64,000 bases of DNA from Girardinichthys multiradiatus (GCF_021462225.1 NC_061818.1:20967978-21031977), one strand, 5' to 3'; shown: positions 9,025 to 21,900, numbered from the stretch's first letter. Numbers and translations: made by a program. Notes: generated from the letters alone by a model not told the origin.

Positions 9025-12000
9025 ATTGTTTTCTAGCATTAACCTGCCCCACTCTCTGAACAAGCATTTTGTCTTTGGGTCAAATGTTTTTAACTGTTTG
9101 GGTAGTGGCTTTGAATCTCTTTGTTTACATTGTAAAACGGGTCTTATAATAGGGTCTGACTTTTGCGCTTCACTTAACTGTTCCCTTGGTATGGGTGTGA
9201 ATGTTCCTTCTGCTGACTCACCTTCTGCCGTGACTGACATAGCTTCAACTGACAGTGTCCATGTAGCAGGTGTGTCTTTCTGTACCTCAATGGCCTGGAT
9301 CGCAGCCGCAATAGTGTCTGGTGGCAATTCCTCAGAGCAGCCTCTCATTAAGTCTCTACATCAAGTGGCATCCTTGATAAAGCATCTGCGTCACTGTTTT
9401 CTATTCCTGGTTTGTACTTAATGGTGAAGTGGAAATCAGCGAGCTCTGCAACCCACCTTGATGTGGTTGCATTCAGTTTGGCTGTTGACAAGATGTATGT
9501 TAGCGGGTTGTTATCACTATTGACAGTAACCGTTGGGGCATAGTATAAATAGTCTCTGAATTTGTCCGTGATGGCCCACTTCAAGGCTAAAAATTTGAGT
9601 TTGCCTGCATGGAAGTGGTAATTTTTTTCAGCTGCTGTTAGAGTACGGGAGCCATAAGCAATAACTTTCAGCTTACCAGCTTGTCTCTGGTACAGCACTG
9701 CACCTAGTCCTTTGTGTGAAGCGTCTGTGTGCACGTCGAACGGTTGTGTAAAATCTGGAAAGCCAAGCACTGGTGGATGAAGCAAACAATCTATTAGTTC
9801 CTCAAGTGCACTTTGATGCTGGTCAGTCCACACAATTTGTTTCGAGGAGGCCACAACTTGACTGGCTTTCTTTGGTCTTGTCTTTGTCACTTTTGTTGTG
9901 TCTGAGTTCTCTGTGTTTTTGTCAGCTTTTAATAGTTCATACAGACAACTCGCCTTTCTGGAAAAGTCTTTTATGTATTGTCTGTAGTAGGAGAGAAGGC
10001 CTAACATTTTTCTGAGCTGACCAACATTCTGTGGTCTTGTAGTTTTTAGTGCTTTAACTGCTTCAAAGTCTGCAGGATCAACTCTACTGCCCTCTGCTGA
10101 CACTATTCTGCCCAAATAGCGCACTTCTGGTTTAAACATGTTGCACTTACTTGGCTTGAGCTTTATGCCAAAGTCTCTTAATCTCTGGAGCCCTTTGCTC
10201 ACATCCTCCACATGATCTTTGAACGTTTTAGTGTAAACCAATGTGTCATCCAGGTAGGGGATGCAAATGTTGTCACGCAGTCCCTCCAAGCACTCCTCCA
10301 TACTGCGCTGGAATGCTGCAGGGGCATTCATGAGTCCAAAGGGGATGCGAATCCACTCGTACAATCCCCAGGGGGTCACAAAAGCAGTGAGTGGACGACT
10401 TTCTTCTGAGATGAACCCCTGGTGGTACGCTTTACCCTGGTCTAAGAGCGAAAACCAGCAGTTTCCACCTAAACTGTCCATAATGTCCTGGACGCGTGGG
10501 ATGGGCTGGCGGTCAGGATGGGTTTTCCTATTCAAGTCTCTGTAATCTATACACAGTCTTAAAGTGCCATCTTTTTTTCTAACGCACACAACTGGTGAGG
10601 AGTATGATGAGTTGGACTTTCTGACCCAGCCTTGTGCTATTAAATCATGAAGGTAGTTTTTCGTCTCTTGGTAAAGTGGTCGTGGCACAGACAGGTATGT
10701 GCGTTTAACTGGCTCATTGTCTTTGAGTGAAATAGTCATTTTCAAATTTTCAATGCGGCCTATATCCTTGTCTGTTTTCGAGAAAGACTGGCATTCCTCT
10801 CTGAGCATCTGCTTCACTAATACTCTCTGCTCTTCACTAAGGTGGCTAAGATCTACAGGTGGGTCCCACTCTTCACTAGAGCTACACTGGGCCTGCATAC
10901 TTGTCTGGTTAACGGTAGCTACAGATGTCGCTTTTTCAAACATCTGGGCAGGTAAAACAGCTGTAACAATCTGAACTGAGCCAACTACTGTACGGCCTGA
11001 AATGACAATTTCATGGTTAGTGGGATTAGAGACACCTAGTGTTATGACTGGTAAAGCACCTTTCTTAACTTTAACCACAGCGTCAAAAAACTCAAGATTG
11101 TCTGGCCACTGGGGATTTAAGTCTGGCTGGAACATCATTATCATGTCTTGCTTAAATGGCGCTGCTGCTATGCGACTCTCAACCTGTATGTGACTTTGTT
11201 TAGGTACAGTAATAGAGTCTTTCTTTGTAATTACTTTGTACTCATTAACTGTATCTGCACTAACAGTCTGTATAAACGTTTTCACCTTGTGTCTTTTGAG
11301 GCTAGGAAATGCTTTTCTTACTGTACTGTACTGATTAGCTTGGTCGGTCTTAGTCAGAATGTATTCAATGACATTGTAGCCTATAATGGGGAGTGTCAGC
11401 TGAAAACCTTTCATTACCAACATGGGGATGGTCAGTTTCTCCACTTGTTCAATCCCAGAAACAAGTTGGAAGGTTGTCTCAATCCACCCAAGATACGGCA
11501 TGCTGGTCCCATTTGCTGCAGTCAGGGTAAGTTCAGATGCGTCTATAATTTCTGCAACATCTCTCAGCTTTACGTGTGGCAAAAAGTCCTCTTTCCATTT
11601 CTCATCAATGATAGACACCTGTGAGCCTGAATCCCACAGGACTTGATGTCTGTGGCCGCCCAGGAAACACTCCACCCGACATTGCCTGCCCACCAGAGAT
11701 TTGACTTTATGAGTGGTATTTACCTGAGCTGAAGGCAGGGGAACCTGGACAGTCTCATTTTCATTGTTTGTCTTTAACCCAGTGCATTGTCTTTTATGTT
11801 TTTTCCAGTGTTGCTTCTGGCATGTTTTTGAACAATAAAGTGCCTTTTTGCATGCTGAACATTGTCTCAGGCTCTTACCTGACTGTTCTTTTTTGCAGTT
11901 GGAGCATTGTTGGGACTTGTGGGTAAGGGACATAGTTAACACTCGTCCCTCGGTGGTAACCACTGCTGGTTTAAATGACTCTTTGGGTGGTCTCACACCT

Positions 12001-12092
12001 CTGCTTTTACATCCTGCCTGAAAGTGTTCTCCACTCCCACAGAGGTAGCAGTGTGTGCAGCGCACGTTGACCCCAGCTTGCTGACAGAAGCA
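9025..12092 (-). pseudogene. pol: Gypsy polyprotein: CCHC knuckle, MYND finger, protease, RT, RNase H
   Basis: Long open frame (stop-free from about 12092 to 9348, and on to the insertion at 9024 in an overlapping frame). Counting from the GTG at 12065: CCHC zinc knuckle C6/C9/H14/C19 (nucleocapsid); a complete MYND-type C6HC finger, C54/C57/C69/C72/C78/C82/H90/C94; aspartic protease active site D145-S-G; RT with [21 protein letters not shown] and the YLDD box at 604-607; RNase H with FDVHTDAS and [10 protein letters not shown], but Lys at about 824 ([10 protein letters not shown]) where the catalytic Glu normally lies. The frame changes at ~9348 before the integrase linker, another indel. 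The start is set by frame, as gag and pol were probably joined. Confidence 0.9.
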
Positions 12093-13451
12093 TCAACGTC
12101 TCTCACGGCGAACTGGAAAACTTGGGTAGTGTTGTACTGGAGAGGTGGTAGTCTTTGGCGGGGGCCATGGAAACTATAGTACTGCTGCTGCTGATCCCTG
12201 TCACACTGCATAACTGGTGGTGGGACATATGACTGAGGAGCAGGCACTGGCTGCTGTAGAGTCTCTTTAATCTGAGCTATCTCTGCACTGAGACCTTTTA
12301 GGGAGGCTACACTTGTCTTAAGCTCTGCTAACTCAGTTAAAAGTTCGGATGGTATTTTAGTCCTAACTTCCTTCACAGGATTCTTAGCAGGTAATACATC
12401 ATCTGAATGTACTGCACTTACACTTGTAGCAGACTGTGATGCTAAGCATCTTTTCTTGTTCTTCCTTTCTGCCTCATTAGCACAAGCCATATTTAACCTC
12501 TCTAACAGAAGTTCATCAGGTGTCTCACAGTCTAACAGGAGTGGCTGCATATCTATCCTGACACTGTCACTCTGAAAGCCTGTGAGTATGGTGTGCAAGC
12601 ACATACGCTGGACTAAAGCTGGGTCATATTTAAGTCCTGACTCTGACTCTTGGGATGCAAATAAAACCTTCTTTTAGATTTAAAACCCTCATCAGAAAGC
12701 TTTGGGCAGTCTCTTTTGGGGCCTGTACCTCAGAGGCTAGTTGTTTGTAGAGTTCGGTGGCGCTCTTCTCTTGGAAATGGGAGCGGAGGATGCGGCGCAG
12801 AGTTGGAAGGGTGAGTTGAGCTTTTCCCTACAAGTAGCTGCGTAGCTGTAGACCTGTTAAGATAGCTCTGATGACAGCATCTACAATGTCTAGCTTTGAG
12901 TGGCCTCTGCTCAGTCCATTTTCAATCTGGTGAGCAAGACTGGAAAATGTCACTTTACCTTTTTGGCCGGGTTCGCCGATCTGGCCTGATATTTTGTAAT
13001 CTTTCTGCCAATAAAGGCTTGGTCGCTGGGGGACATTTGAAACAGGTGAGGTAGTAACAGTGTGATTAGCTTGGGAGTGGGGAGTAGCCACTTTGTTAAC
13101 TACATTAGCTGCCTCTGTTACCAGTGAAGTTGTGTTTTATGGTTGATCTTGGTGCCCTGAATTCCCCCTTTCATTTGCATGTTGTTTAGTCTCAACATTT
13201 GTCTCTTTCACTATCTCAGCAATCTTGTCATTAAGCAAGAACAGCTCTGACATTCCTTCATCCTCGAGTACTGTTATATCTTCTCTTTCAATATGTATCT
13301 GGATGTGTGTTAACAGTGACAGACGTGTTTTCCTGCTAGCATCTATTTTGTCTGCAATGCCGAGGAAATCACAGATTGACACTAGCTGATCTTTAGACAG
13401 GGTGTGCATTTCACGCACAACTTCTTCTTGTAGCTCTTCTACTGAAGACAT
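11993..13451 (-). pseudogene. gag: Gypsy gag, broken into three frames
   Basis: Three successive minus-strand frames: 13451-13137 (acidic, helical N-terminal 104 residues), 13091-12828 (starts near a PSLYW tryptophan motif and ends at ILTGLQLRSYL, resembling capsid helices of gypsy and PNMA-type Gag), and 12604-11993 (capsid C-terminal part, Gln/Pro-rich linker with CDRDQQQQYY). Stops after QDQP at 13137 and RSYL at 12828 separate them, and at about 12090 the frame slips into the polyprotein frame that holds the zinc knuckle. The initiator ATG at 13451 lies ~230 bp inside the primer-binding site. Capsid assignment is inferred from layout and short motifs. Confidence 0.75.
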
Positions 13452-13680
13452 TGTGGCAGTAGGCAGGAGGAATTCTGCTGGTGCAGGTAAAGCTGAGTTG
13501 AGTGGTCTTTGTAGCCCCTGATCCCTGGTTGGCTACAGGAAACGTACACTGAAACACAGCAACCAGTTCTCCTCAACAGCAACACTTCCCTTACTGCAGT
13601 CTGCCTAGGTTGTAGTGGGAGGGATTGGCTGACTTGGACTATGATGTACAGGCTGTGGACACCAGAAATCCAAGGCAGTA

Positions 13681-13698
13681 ATCCCAGCGGTGCCTCCA
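13681..13698 (-). other. Primer-binding site of gypsy element, tRNA-Thr type
   Basis: On the minus strand TGGAGGCACCGCTGGGAT begins two bases after the 5' LTR. It is complementary to the 3' end of vertebrate tRNA-Thr(AGT), as I recall that tRNA, including CCA. This orients the element. Confidence 0.75.
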
Positions 13699-13700
13699 AA

Positions 13701-14104
13701 TGTTACACCCCTGAACATAGGGGAGAAAGAATCACGCGAGTGATTACTTGTTGCTTCTCTCTTGCAGTAGTTTAATGCAATGGAGGAGAGCGCGCGAAAG
13801 CCCCGTAGTGGAGAATGGAGCCACTACCAATTGATCCCAGAAAAGGCTTACTAGCTGATTCCTGATGCACACATCGCCATTCCCTTGAATTAAATTACAT
13901 TAATTTATGAAACTTAACTTTTTAACACTTTGTTTTACTGTATTTACATTGTTGTTTAGGCTTATGCTTATTAATATGAATTAATATTTATGTAACCCTT
14001 TTTACTGTCAACTCTTAAGTATGAAATCAACGTATGAGCACAGCTATATAAAATCTTTTAGTACCACATTGGGGATACAATAGTAGTCTTTCCAACCTGT
14101 CACA
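13701..14104 (-). repeat. 5' LTR of gypsy element (404 bp)
   Basis: Uninterrupted LTR, ending CCTGTCACA on the plus strand at 14104 next to the target duplication CTTA. On the minus strand a TATATAGC box lies near 14045-14050. Confidence 0.92.
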
Positions 14105-14460
14105 CTTATACTATTTCAGGATCTTTGGTCCCAGATCCCTTTGTGTTAACTCTTAATCTTACAGCCGCACCGAATGGAAGTAAAGTTGTATGGCCAGGCA
14201 GGTAAATTAACCAGGGTTCTTGTTACTTTTCTTAGTAGAGATGGGTACCCATGTCCTAAGAAGATGGTTTGCATGTGTAGAAATAGATCATATCTGTATC
14301 TGCCTGCTAATTGGTCTGGAGTATGTTATCTAGCTCACTTACTACCTACAGTCACAACGCATAATTCAATCAGCCCATTATTAGAGAGGAAGGTTTCACT
14401 GTTCGGACCGAGGAGCAGCAAGCTCTTAGAACATGTTTTTGCAAAGTAGAATGGCTTTGG
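14105..14460 (+). pseudogene. ERV-1 env remnant, 3' part
   Basis: Continuation of the env sequence interrupted at 2252. The frame 14174-14449 contains a Cys-x-Arg-Asn-Arg-Ser-Tyr segment followed by LPANWSGVCYLAHLLP, a pattern shared by surface subunits of gamma-type Env proteins just upstream of the cleavage region. Other frames show residual Glu/Gln-rich sequence near 14370-14430. No fusion peptide, CX6CC motif or membrane anchor remains between here and the 3' LTR, so the transmembrane subunit is deleted or decayed. Confidence 0.6.
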
Positions 14461-15212
14461 ATTATCTGTTAGCTGAGAGGGGTGATGGTTTTGAATAATT
14501 TCTTTTTTCTTTTAATTGTGATTACCTTGTAATCAGAAGAAAGGAGTTGTAATGGAAATCCTTGTATTAAGTGCTCTAAGGAGTTCCAAAGTGTATGACC
14601 TTTAGGTTACCTCTCTTTCTTCAGAACATCTGTGTTAAAGGAGGAAGCTGTAAAAACCATGATCAGACGTTTAATGGTTAAAACTCATTCCTTTTGGCTG
14701 ATGTCTCAGGAAAAGCAGATGGTTGTTACCCCTGACCCGAGGACGGTTTAGGGCTGTAAAGCACAAACTCTTTTAAGTTGAGATAACACCCACAAACTCT
14801 TTAAATACTGTGTGTAAATGTTGACACCACACTTAACCCAAAGACAGATGACTATGAAGATACAGAAAAGGTTTATTTTACCGAGCTACCAAATAAAGAC
14901 CACTACTCCTATGATGACATGTTGTAAATGAAAATATCTTTGACGCCTGAGTGTACTCATAATTGTACTTCATAAAATGACTTTATAGCAGAAAATCGAA
15001 AGAAGTTGCTATTTAAGTGGAATGAGAAAAAGTACAATGATGCTTGTTTTAATTCTTTTATTTTTCCTAAATTTTGTTTTCTTTGATTTATTATATTATT
15101 ATTGTACTCTGAGTATTTTTCCCACAATATAATCTGCTTACCCTCCGTGGGTTTTTTGCTCACACAGAGCGTTTTCTTTTACATGTATCTAATCATGATG
15201 ACTTTATTCGTG

Positions 15213-15505
15213 ATAAAAAAGGGGGGACTGTTAGAGTTTGAAAACTTTTGTATTGTTCATCATTCATGTCTGCTCTAAGTGCTTTTCCCTCCTACATGCC
15301 ACAGAAAGTGATATAGGTCAGACGAGTGAGTTATGCTTTTATCAGCAACATCTAGGGACTGGTACCAAGTCCTCACTCCCTCTTTGTTTAAAATCAAGAC
15401 ACATGAACCCTAACTTTTCTGACCCCCCCCCTACCCTACCCTTGCTGCAAGTAAATCTGACTCTGTATCGTTCTTGCCTCTGAGCTGACTAATTAATACC
15501 TAACA
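15213..15505 (+). repeat. ERV-1 polypurine tract and candidate 3' LTR
   Basis: AAAAAAGGGGGGAC at 15215-15228 is a strong polypurine tract, and TGTTAG begins at 15229. A matching CTAACA end lies at 15500-15505, giving a 277-bp LTR with perfect 6-bp inverted termini, similar to the TGTTAG/CTAACA termini of the second ERV here. No 5' partner is in the window, so the right boundary is tentative. Confidence 0.6.
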
Positions 15506-16579
15506 AAATGTATTATTATAAACAGGTGCACATGTGAAAAATTCAATGAGTATTCCATGAGTATTGCACTTGCAGCAGGTGTTGCTGATGTAAAATCACC
15601 ACTGTAAACGCTTTGCTGTGTCTTAAAAACCAAAATTGTTCAAGTAAGATAGATTTTATGAAGGTGATATTAACAGGATTTATGATTTATGAATGTCTTC
15701 TACAGCTGACTTACAAAAATATAGTTGCAATACTGTCAGATGAGTTTGAACAAAACAAAAGAAGGAAAATACAAAAGCAGTTTAACTTTCACAATGTTTT
15801 TTTTATTTTTTTTTTATTTACTATAGTCTTGGTACTGTTGTAATGTAGCACTAAGAGTAGATCTCACAGTCCTTTATGTGACTATATTAAAACCCCCAAC
15901 AGTAACAATAATAAAAATAAAAAAAACATGGCACACAGTTTCTTCATCTGAGTTTGATCTTTAAGTTTTTTCCATTACTGAGAGTGAGGTTGTCCAACAA
16001 AATGAAGCCTTGCTTCTTTGATGAAGAGAAAATTGGATTTTCCAGAATGCTGAGCTGGTGGGCAAGGCTGTGAATCAGCTGAGTGGTGAATTCAGAAAAC
16101 ATTTCAATGTTTATAATGAAAACCTCTGAAATTGTGGTTAGAGCATGTCTTTGGAGATTCTGTCTGCTACGCTGGGGAATCTATACTCAGTTCACAAACA
16201 AACACACTTGCTGTTTGCTGCTGAGGATTCTTTAAAAAATGATGCTCAGAGTAAACACGGCAGGCAGTCATGTGACAATATACTTGCATGACTGCACAGA
16301 CCCAGCATTGGTGGTTTTGTCATTAACTAAGTGTTTCAGCTGCAATGAAACTAATAGCAACCTCATCACGTTCACTACCAGAAATAGAAAAATAAATCTG
16401 AAAAGCTGACATGGTTATGGTAAAGCGGGACAAATATCAAGCCATACATATTTTTTAACCACGTAATGAATTTACTGGTGATAATAGGGGTGATAACAAA
16501 ACACAACCATACAAAACTCACAAAGTTTTGTATGGTTTTAAAGTTAAATCAATACATTTGCCGTGCTATTTGCATTATT
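15506..16579. other. Non-coding stretch, nothing recognised
   Basis: AT-rich, with simple T and A tracts at 15797-15830 and 15900-15928. The short frames lack recognisable motifs. No RNA gene or repeat family identified. Confidence 0.4.
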
Positions 16580-18445
16580 CAGTGCCTTGAAAAAGTATTT
16601 ATGTGAAGTTTTTCACATTATTAATTTTAATTTTATGTATTACATTTTATTTTATTAGAATTTTATATTATAGGGTTAGCCGTAATATTTGTGAAGTCAA
16701 TGGAAAATGCTGCACTGTTTTCAAAATTTATTTACAAATAAAAATGGGAAATGTGTGCCATGATTTTGTTTTCATCCCCCTTTTACTCAGACACCCTTAA
16801 ATAAAATAAAATGCAACAAGCTGCCTTCAGATGTGAATTTGTAAATAAATTCTACTTGTATAATTGAAATCATTATAAATACAGCTGTTCTTTGAATCCC
16901 TTCAAAGCTTTGTTTGAGAACATTATTGGACAAGTAAAACAAAGACCAGGTCAGAGATAAAGCAGGATTAGGTTATGAAACAATAAACCAAACTTTAACA
17001 TTTGACAGAGCAATGTTCAATTCATCATTCGAAAACAGAAAAGGTATGGCACAACTGCAAACCTGCAAAGTCATGGCTCTTCACCTAATCCAGGATCTGC
17101 AACCTGCGGTTCCAGGGACACATGTTGCTCTAGGCCATCCAAAGCGGGTCTTAATAATTTCAAAATAATTTTCCAAATTTCCAAATTGATTTAGAACTGA
17201 GCAATATTTTCAAATATGAAGGTCATGAAAAGGTACAGGGTTTCTGTGTATTTTCATGCATAGGAATTTTTATTCCTTAGGGACAAAATGACAAAATGTT
17301 TTCTGGATATTTTTTGTATTTTAACACAAACTACGTTTTGTTTTTTCACCATATTTATTGAAATGGTGGATAGAAATACTATAAATATTCCTTCTTTCTA
17401 AACGTTTTACATATTTTATATCAGAAGTATTAAACTCAATATCTCTTTTGAAGGCTGGTGTAGTTTTTTGTGGCTCTAGGCAAGTTAGGTTAGTAGTAGT
17501 GAGAGGGAAAATTGCTTTTTGGATTGCAATGGTTGCTGACCTTGACCTAAACTGACTAGCCAGGCAAGGTAAAATCCAAAGCTTAGGTGGGAGAATCTAG
17601 TGACAGGACAACCATCCACCTCCATAAATCTGGCCTTTATAGAACAGTGGTAAGAAAACAAGTTCTACTTGCAGTTTGAGCAACCAATGAGGTGACACAG
17701 AAACATGTAGAAGAAAGTCCTGTAGTCATATGAGACAAAAACTGAACCTTCAAGCCTGCATGTAAAATGTTAAGAGTGGCTGAAAATCAACACTGCACAT
17801 CACCCTGAACAAACCTCCCTCATGGTGAAACATAGTGGCGGCATCATTATGCAGTCGGGATGCGTTTCTGCAGCAGGGAAAAGGAAAGTGGTTAAGAATT
17901 GATGGACAGATGAGTGGAACTAAATACAGGGAATTCTAGAAGAAACCTTTGATGCACTGAAAATGACTTGAGCCTGGGGTGGAGGTTGACCCTCTAGCAG
18001 TACCACAAACCTAAACATACAGGCAGAGCAACAATGGAATCGTTCAGGAATAATGCAGTAGATGTTCTCTATTCGATCTGACTGACCCGACTTTTTTTGC
18101 ACTGTTGAATTGGCAGTACTTTAAGTCTGTATATGTGCAAAGGTGGCAGACATACCTCTAAAGACAGGCAGTTGTGATTACGGTTAAATATGTTTCTAGT
18201 ATTTACTCCCACTGAAGTATTGACTTGTGAGTAATAAATATGTATGCATGAAACATTTTTAGAGATGTATTTGCAAAAAAAAAAAAAATTAAAAACAATG
18301 TATAGTTTTACATTGTATGCACTGTGTGCATACAACAGTGTGCACACTGTTGTATGTCAGATAAAATCCCAATAAAATAAATTTAAGTTTGTGGCTTCAA
18401 CTGTCAAAAATTTCAAAGGGTATCAATACTTTTACCTATAATTTT
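16580..18445 (+). pseudogene. Old Tc1-like transposon relic
   Basis: Left end CAGTGCCTTGAAAAAGTATT and right end containing GTATCAATACTTTTACC are the eroded inverted repeats of a common teleost Tc1-type family. Inside, 17540-18100 preserves the typical transposase DNA order: GGGAGAATCT, CATAAATCTGGCCTTTATAG, GAAACATAGTGGCGGCATC and TGCGTTTCTGCAGCAGGG. Every frame is broken by stops. A 26-bp perfect palindrome is at 18330-18355. Relatives of the same family occur at about 37150-38345 and 59370-60075. Confidence 0.7.
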
Positions 18446-18900
18446 TCATGAAACTTCCTGGTTGCATGCTATAACTACACCATATATAATATAAGCACAG
18501 GAAATATATCAGTATGCCAAACGTTTGGATAAAATTTTATTGTACAAAAGGTCATAACAAGTTGTACTATCTTATCACGCAGCACAGGAGCATAGTTTAA
18601 CTTCTTTGACCTGATTTATTAATAGATGCACTGTTAGCTGGAACATTGACTACTCCTCTTAAAATCTGATACATTTATACAGTTGAAAAGTATCAGGCAG
18701 AACATTTTGCCTTCCCCTACAGGCACATAAACTTCGGAAACTGATGAATCCTCAATGTTAAAGGTACAACTTTAACAAGACTACTCCTTTGCGCTCTTGT
18801 GCAGATGCAGTATTGACATTAATATGTAGACGCCCTATCAAACGCTGAATGGCATATCGATGTTGCCGCCACATTTGTGGAGTCAAGTCGGAGAGTCAAA

Positions 18901-21900
18901 ATGCCTCGTATGCATGCCGCATGGAATTGTTCGAACCATTTAGCTGTCCAAACCAGATTCAGCGCAGATCTCATTCATTCATTTATTTTTTTAATGGCAT
19001 TTACTTTAGTTTGCACATGGAATTATAAATATTAATTAAAATATATACAGTTAATAATATAACAACTCAGTTGATATATCCACAGTCGGAGAGGAACTGT
19101 CAAAATTAAGATTGTAAGAACAATCTTACGATACTGTTACCAACTTTATCCCTTATTCAGAAGTTAAACTAATGAATTAATGAATTATCTAGGTCAAACC
19201 CGCCTTTAAACAAAGAAGTCATCATCATTTTTATTTTATTAAATTGTTACAAACATTTTAGCTAGATTGTTGTTACTATGTGTTTGGCTAACTGTTGTTC
19301 ACTGTATAGGTTTCCAAAAGATAGTACCTGGAGGAGATGCTGAGAAGTCGCTCTGAGGAGGGATGGGTTTCTGCCAGTTCGTCTTCAGCGCTCTGCAGTG
19401 AGCATTTCAAGCCTGAGGACTTTGACAGAACAGGTCAGACAGTGAGGATCAGAGATGGAGCTATTCCTTCTGTCTTGAGCTTCCCAGCTCACTTCCAAAA
19501 GGTATGTATGTCACTAGGGTGGAAAATAATCAATTCCTTCACACTCAGAAAAGAAAAAGTGGCATATTTTGATATTAATTCATGTGTTTTGTAATGTGAT
19601 AAAATAATTTTTTATCCTTCTCTTTAGCCTGTTTCTACAAGAACAACTAAGACCTCAAAGAAGGCTAAAGAGGCTCTGTCAGTGGACTGCTCACAACCTG
19701 TACAAGACATTGATGAGTCCCTGCGTTTTAATGTTGTGAGTACCAGCAATGGACATTCCTGAAACAGTTCTGCACATTCCTTGTTAGTTAAAATCTGTTG
19801 TCAAACCTCGCCTCCTCTTACTCCATCACTTTTCTGACTATCCTTTGTATCTACTAGGACCACTCATATGCTCTGCCTTCATCATCTAATGATCTGATGG
19901 CCAGAGTCATTTATGGCTTGGATAGGGTGGAGAGTCTGGAGAGAGACAAAAGGAATGCAATGGCTAGAGAAAGGCAGGCAAAGGACAAAGTGTGCAGTGT
20001 TCTAGAGGAACTTAAAAGGAAGTCACTCAACAAGCTTGATTCATACTCAGGTAAAATGAAAATACCAATTTGTAGAAAATCTAAACCTAGTGGAATTATA
20101 CTTTAGTCTCTTTGTTTAGACTTCTATGTTATTCCAAGTGTCCTTAAAAATGACCTTATGCTAACTAAATTTCATCTTCCCATACACCTCCTGTCAAAAA
20201 GCAGCCATCAGTACAGCAAAGACCAGAGGGAATTTGCCATCACTCTTCACTTACACGGCCCAAAAATGTCACTGTGTGTGTATTTGGTTTGGTATTTGTT
20301 TATGTTTAGTCAGGTGTTTTGCTGTTCTAAGTTCTTGAGACCTTGTTTCTGGTGTTTTATTTCCTAGGTTCTATTCTGTTGGCTGTGTTATTTATTGTAT
20401 TATTAGATCTGTTATTTTCCTGTATTTTGGTCCCTTGGGTTTGTTTACTGTTTGTCTTGTCGGGCTCCTCATGTTCTTGTTATCCCTATCTGGTTCACCT
20501 GCCCCTCTGTCTTCCCGCACACCTGTTCCACACCTGTGTCTGTTTTCCCTGATTACCTGCCCTATTGTTTCATGTCCACCTTCATCTGTATCTAGGTTCG
20601 TCTTTGTCCTTTGTTCCACGCGGTGTCATTAGTCTATTTAGTCTGTCTGTTCTTGCTACATTGTGGTTATGCTGCGACCCAGAAACCAGGACTGATTATT
20701 CATGAACTTTGTTACCTGGATCTCCTGTTAAGCCTGCACCGGCATTTGTAAGTTGGCTCTCTTCATTAAAAGAGTGATTAACTCATCAACTGTCTCTGCT
20801 CGTCCTGCACCTCTGGTCCACCACTAAATTGAATTATGACAAAAAGCTTACACCTATTTAGGAGAGTCTATCAATATTAACCTCCCACATCCATATACAC
20901 TACAAAAGTATTATCCATGTTTTTTGAACTCATGTTTTTTATACAAATTGTGCATTATTATTCCTTTATGACTGAACAAAGTGAACTGCAGTAACACTTA
21001 CACGACATTCATTATTAACATTACCATGAATAAATAGCAGCAAAACAATTAATAGAGGAATTCCCCTCTCTAACTTGAATATTTTTTTGCTGTGTAATGT
21101 CCAATATTGCTTCCAGTGATTAGTGATCAGCCTTGAATATCCTGAACAGAGCATCCATATAAAATAACTGCTTTTTCTTTTTTGCCAAGGTGGATGAGTT
21201 CAGTGAATGCAAAGCCTGGCCTCAACATGACCATCTTGGACATGTTGAAACAACAAAAGAGCAAGATCCAGCTAGATATGAATATGTAAGTCTCATGTTG
21301 GATGCCATGGCCATTAAAAAAACAAATCCAATATAATCCCCAAACCCACAAAATGTCTGGATATGTTGATATGGCTTTTGTCTTCATGGTGGTTGGCCTC
21401 CAAGGCCATTGGAAGGCTCCAATTGCATACTTCCTGACCCAGTCCCTGTCCCCAGAGACACAGGAGGTACTCCTCGTGCATGCATTGGAGGAACTGCGTG
21501 AGCGTGGCATAACAGTGGTCTGTGTTACAATCGATGGGCATGCCTCCAATGTTAGCATGTGCAACAGAGTTGGATCCCAACTAAAGGGAAACCCTGCTGA
21601 ACGCCTAAAAACATTTTTTGAGAATCCAGTGACTAGTGAGAGGGTATTTGTGATGAAGAATGCTTGTCACATGATGAAGTTGGCACAAAATATGCTACAA
21701 GCATACAGTCTAATTACTAGCACCACTGAACAGATCCACTGGAGGTACATTCTTCTAAATGATATGCAGACAAAAAAAGGACTGCACATGTCCAACAAGG
21801 TAACCATGGCCTAAAGTGCTCAGACGCAATGCCTAATTTGGGGTATAGAGCTTTTTCAGTTTCATGGAAAACTTATTTTAGTAGATTCACAGGATCCCAA

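Larger units (their letters stand above)
2253..14104 (-). mobile_element. Ty3/gypsy LTR retrotransposon, full-length but nested and decayed
   Basis: The element lies on the minus strand: its 5' LTR is 13701-14104, followed by primer-binding site, gag, zinc knuckle plus MYND finger, protease, RT, RNase H, integrase, polypurine tract and 3' LTR (2253-3845). The target duplication is CTTA (2249-2252 and 14105-14108), and LTR ends are TGTGACA...TGTAACA in element orientation. LTR to LTR it is 11,852 bp; removing three later insertions (1187, 1610 and 1602 bp) leaves about 7.4 kb. By eye the two LTRs differ at about five of 404 positions, so it is fairly young, yet gag and integrase carry stops and frameshifts. 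Integrase after RNase H places it in Ty3/gypsy. There is no env. Confidence 0.92.

Noticed and set aside
8908..9348. 146-residue minus frame treated as a separate protein
   Set aside because: It is the gypsy RNase H-integrase linker running into the 1602-bp insertion; its last ~40 residues are insertion sequence.
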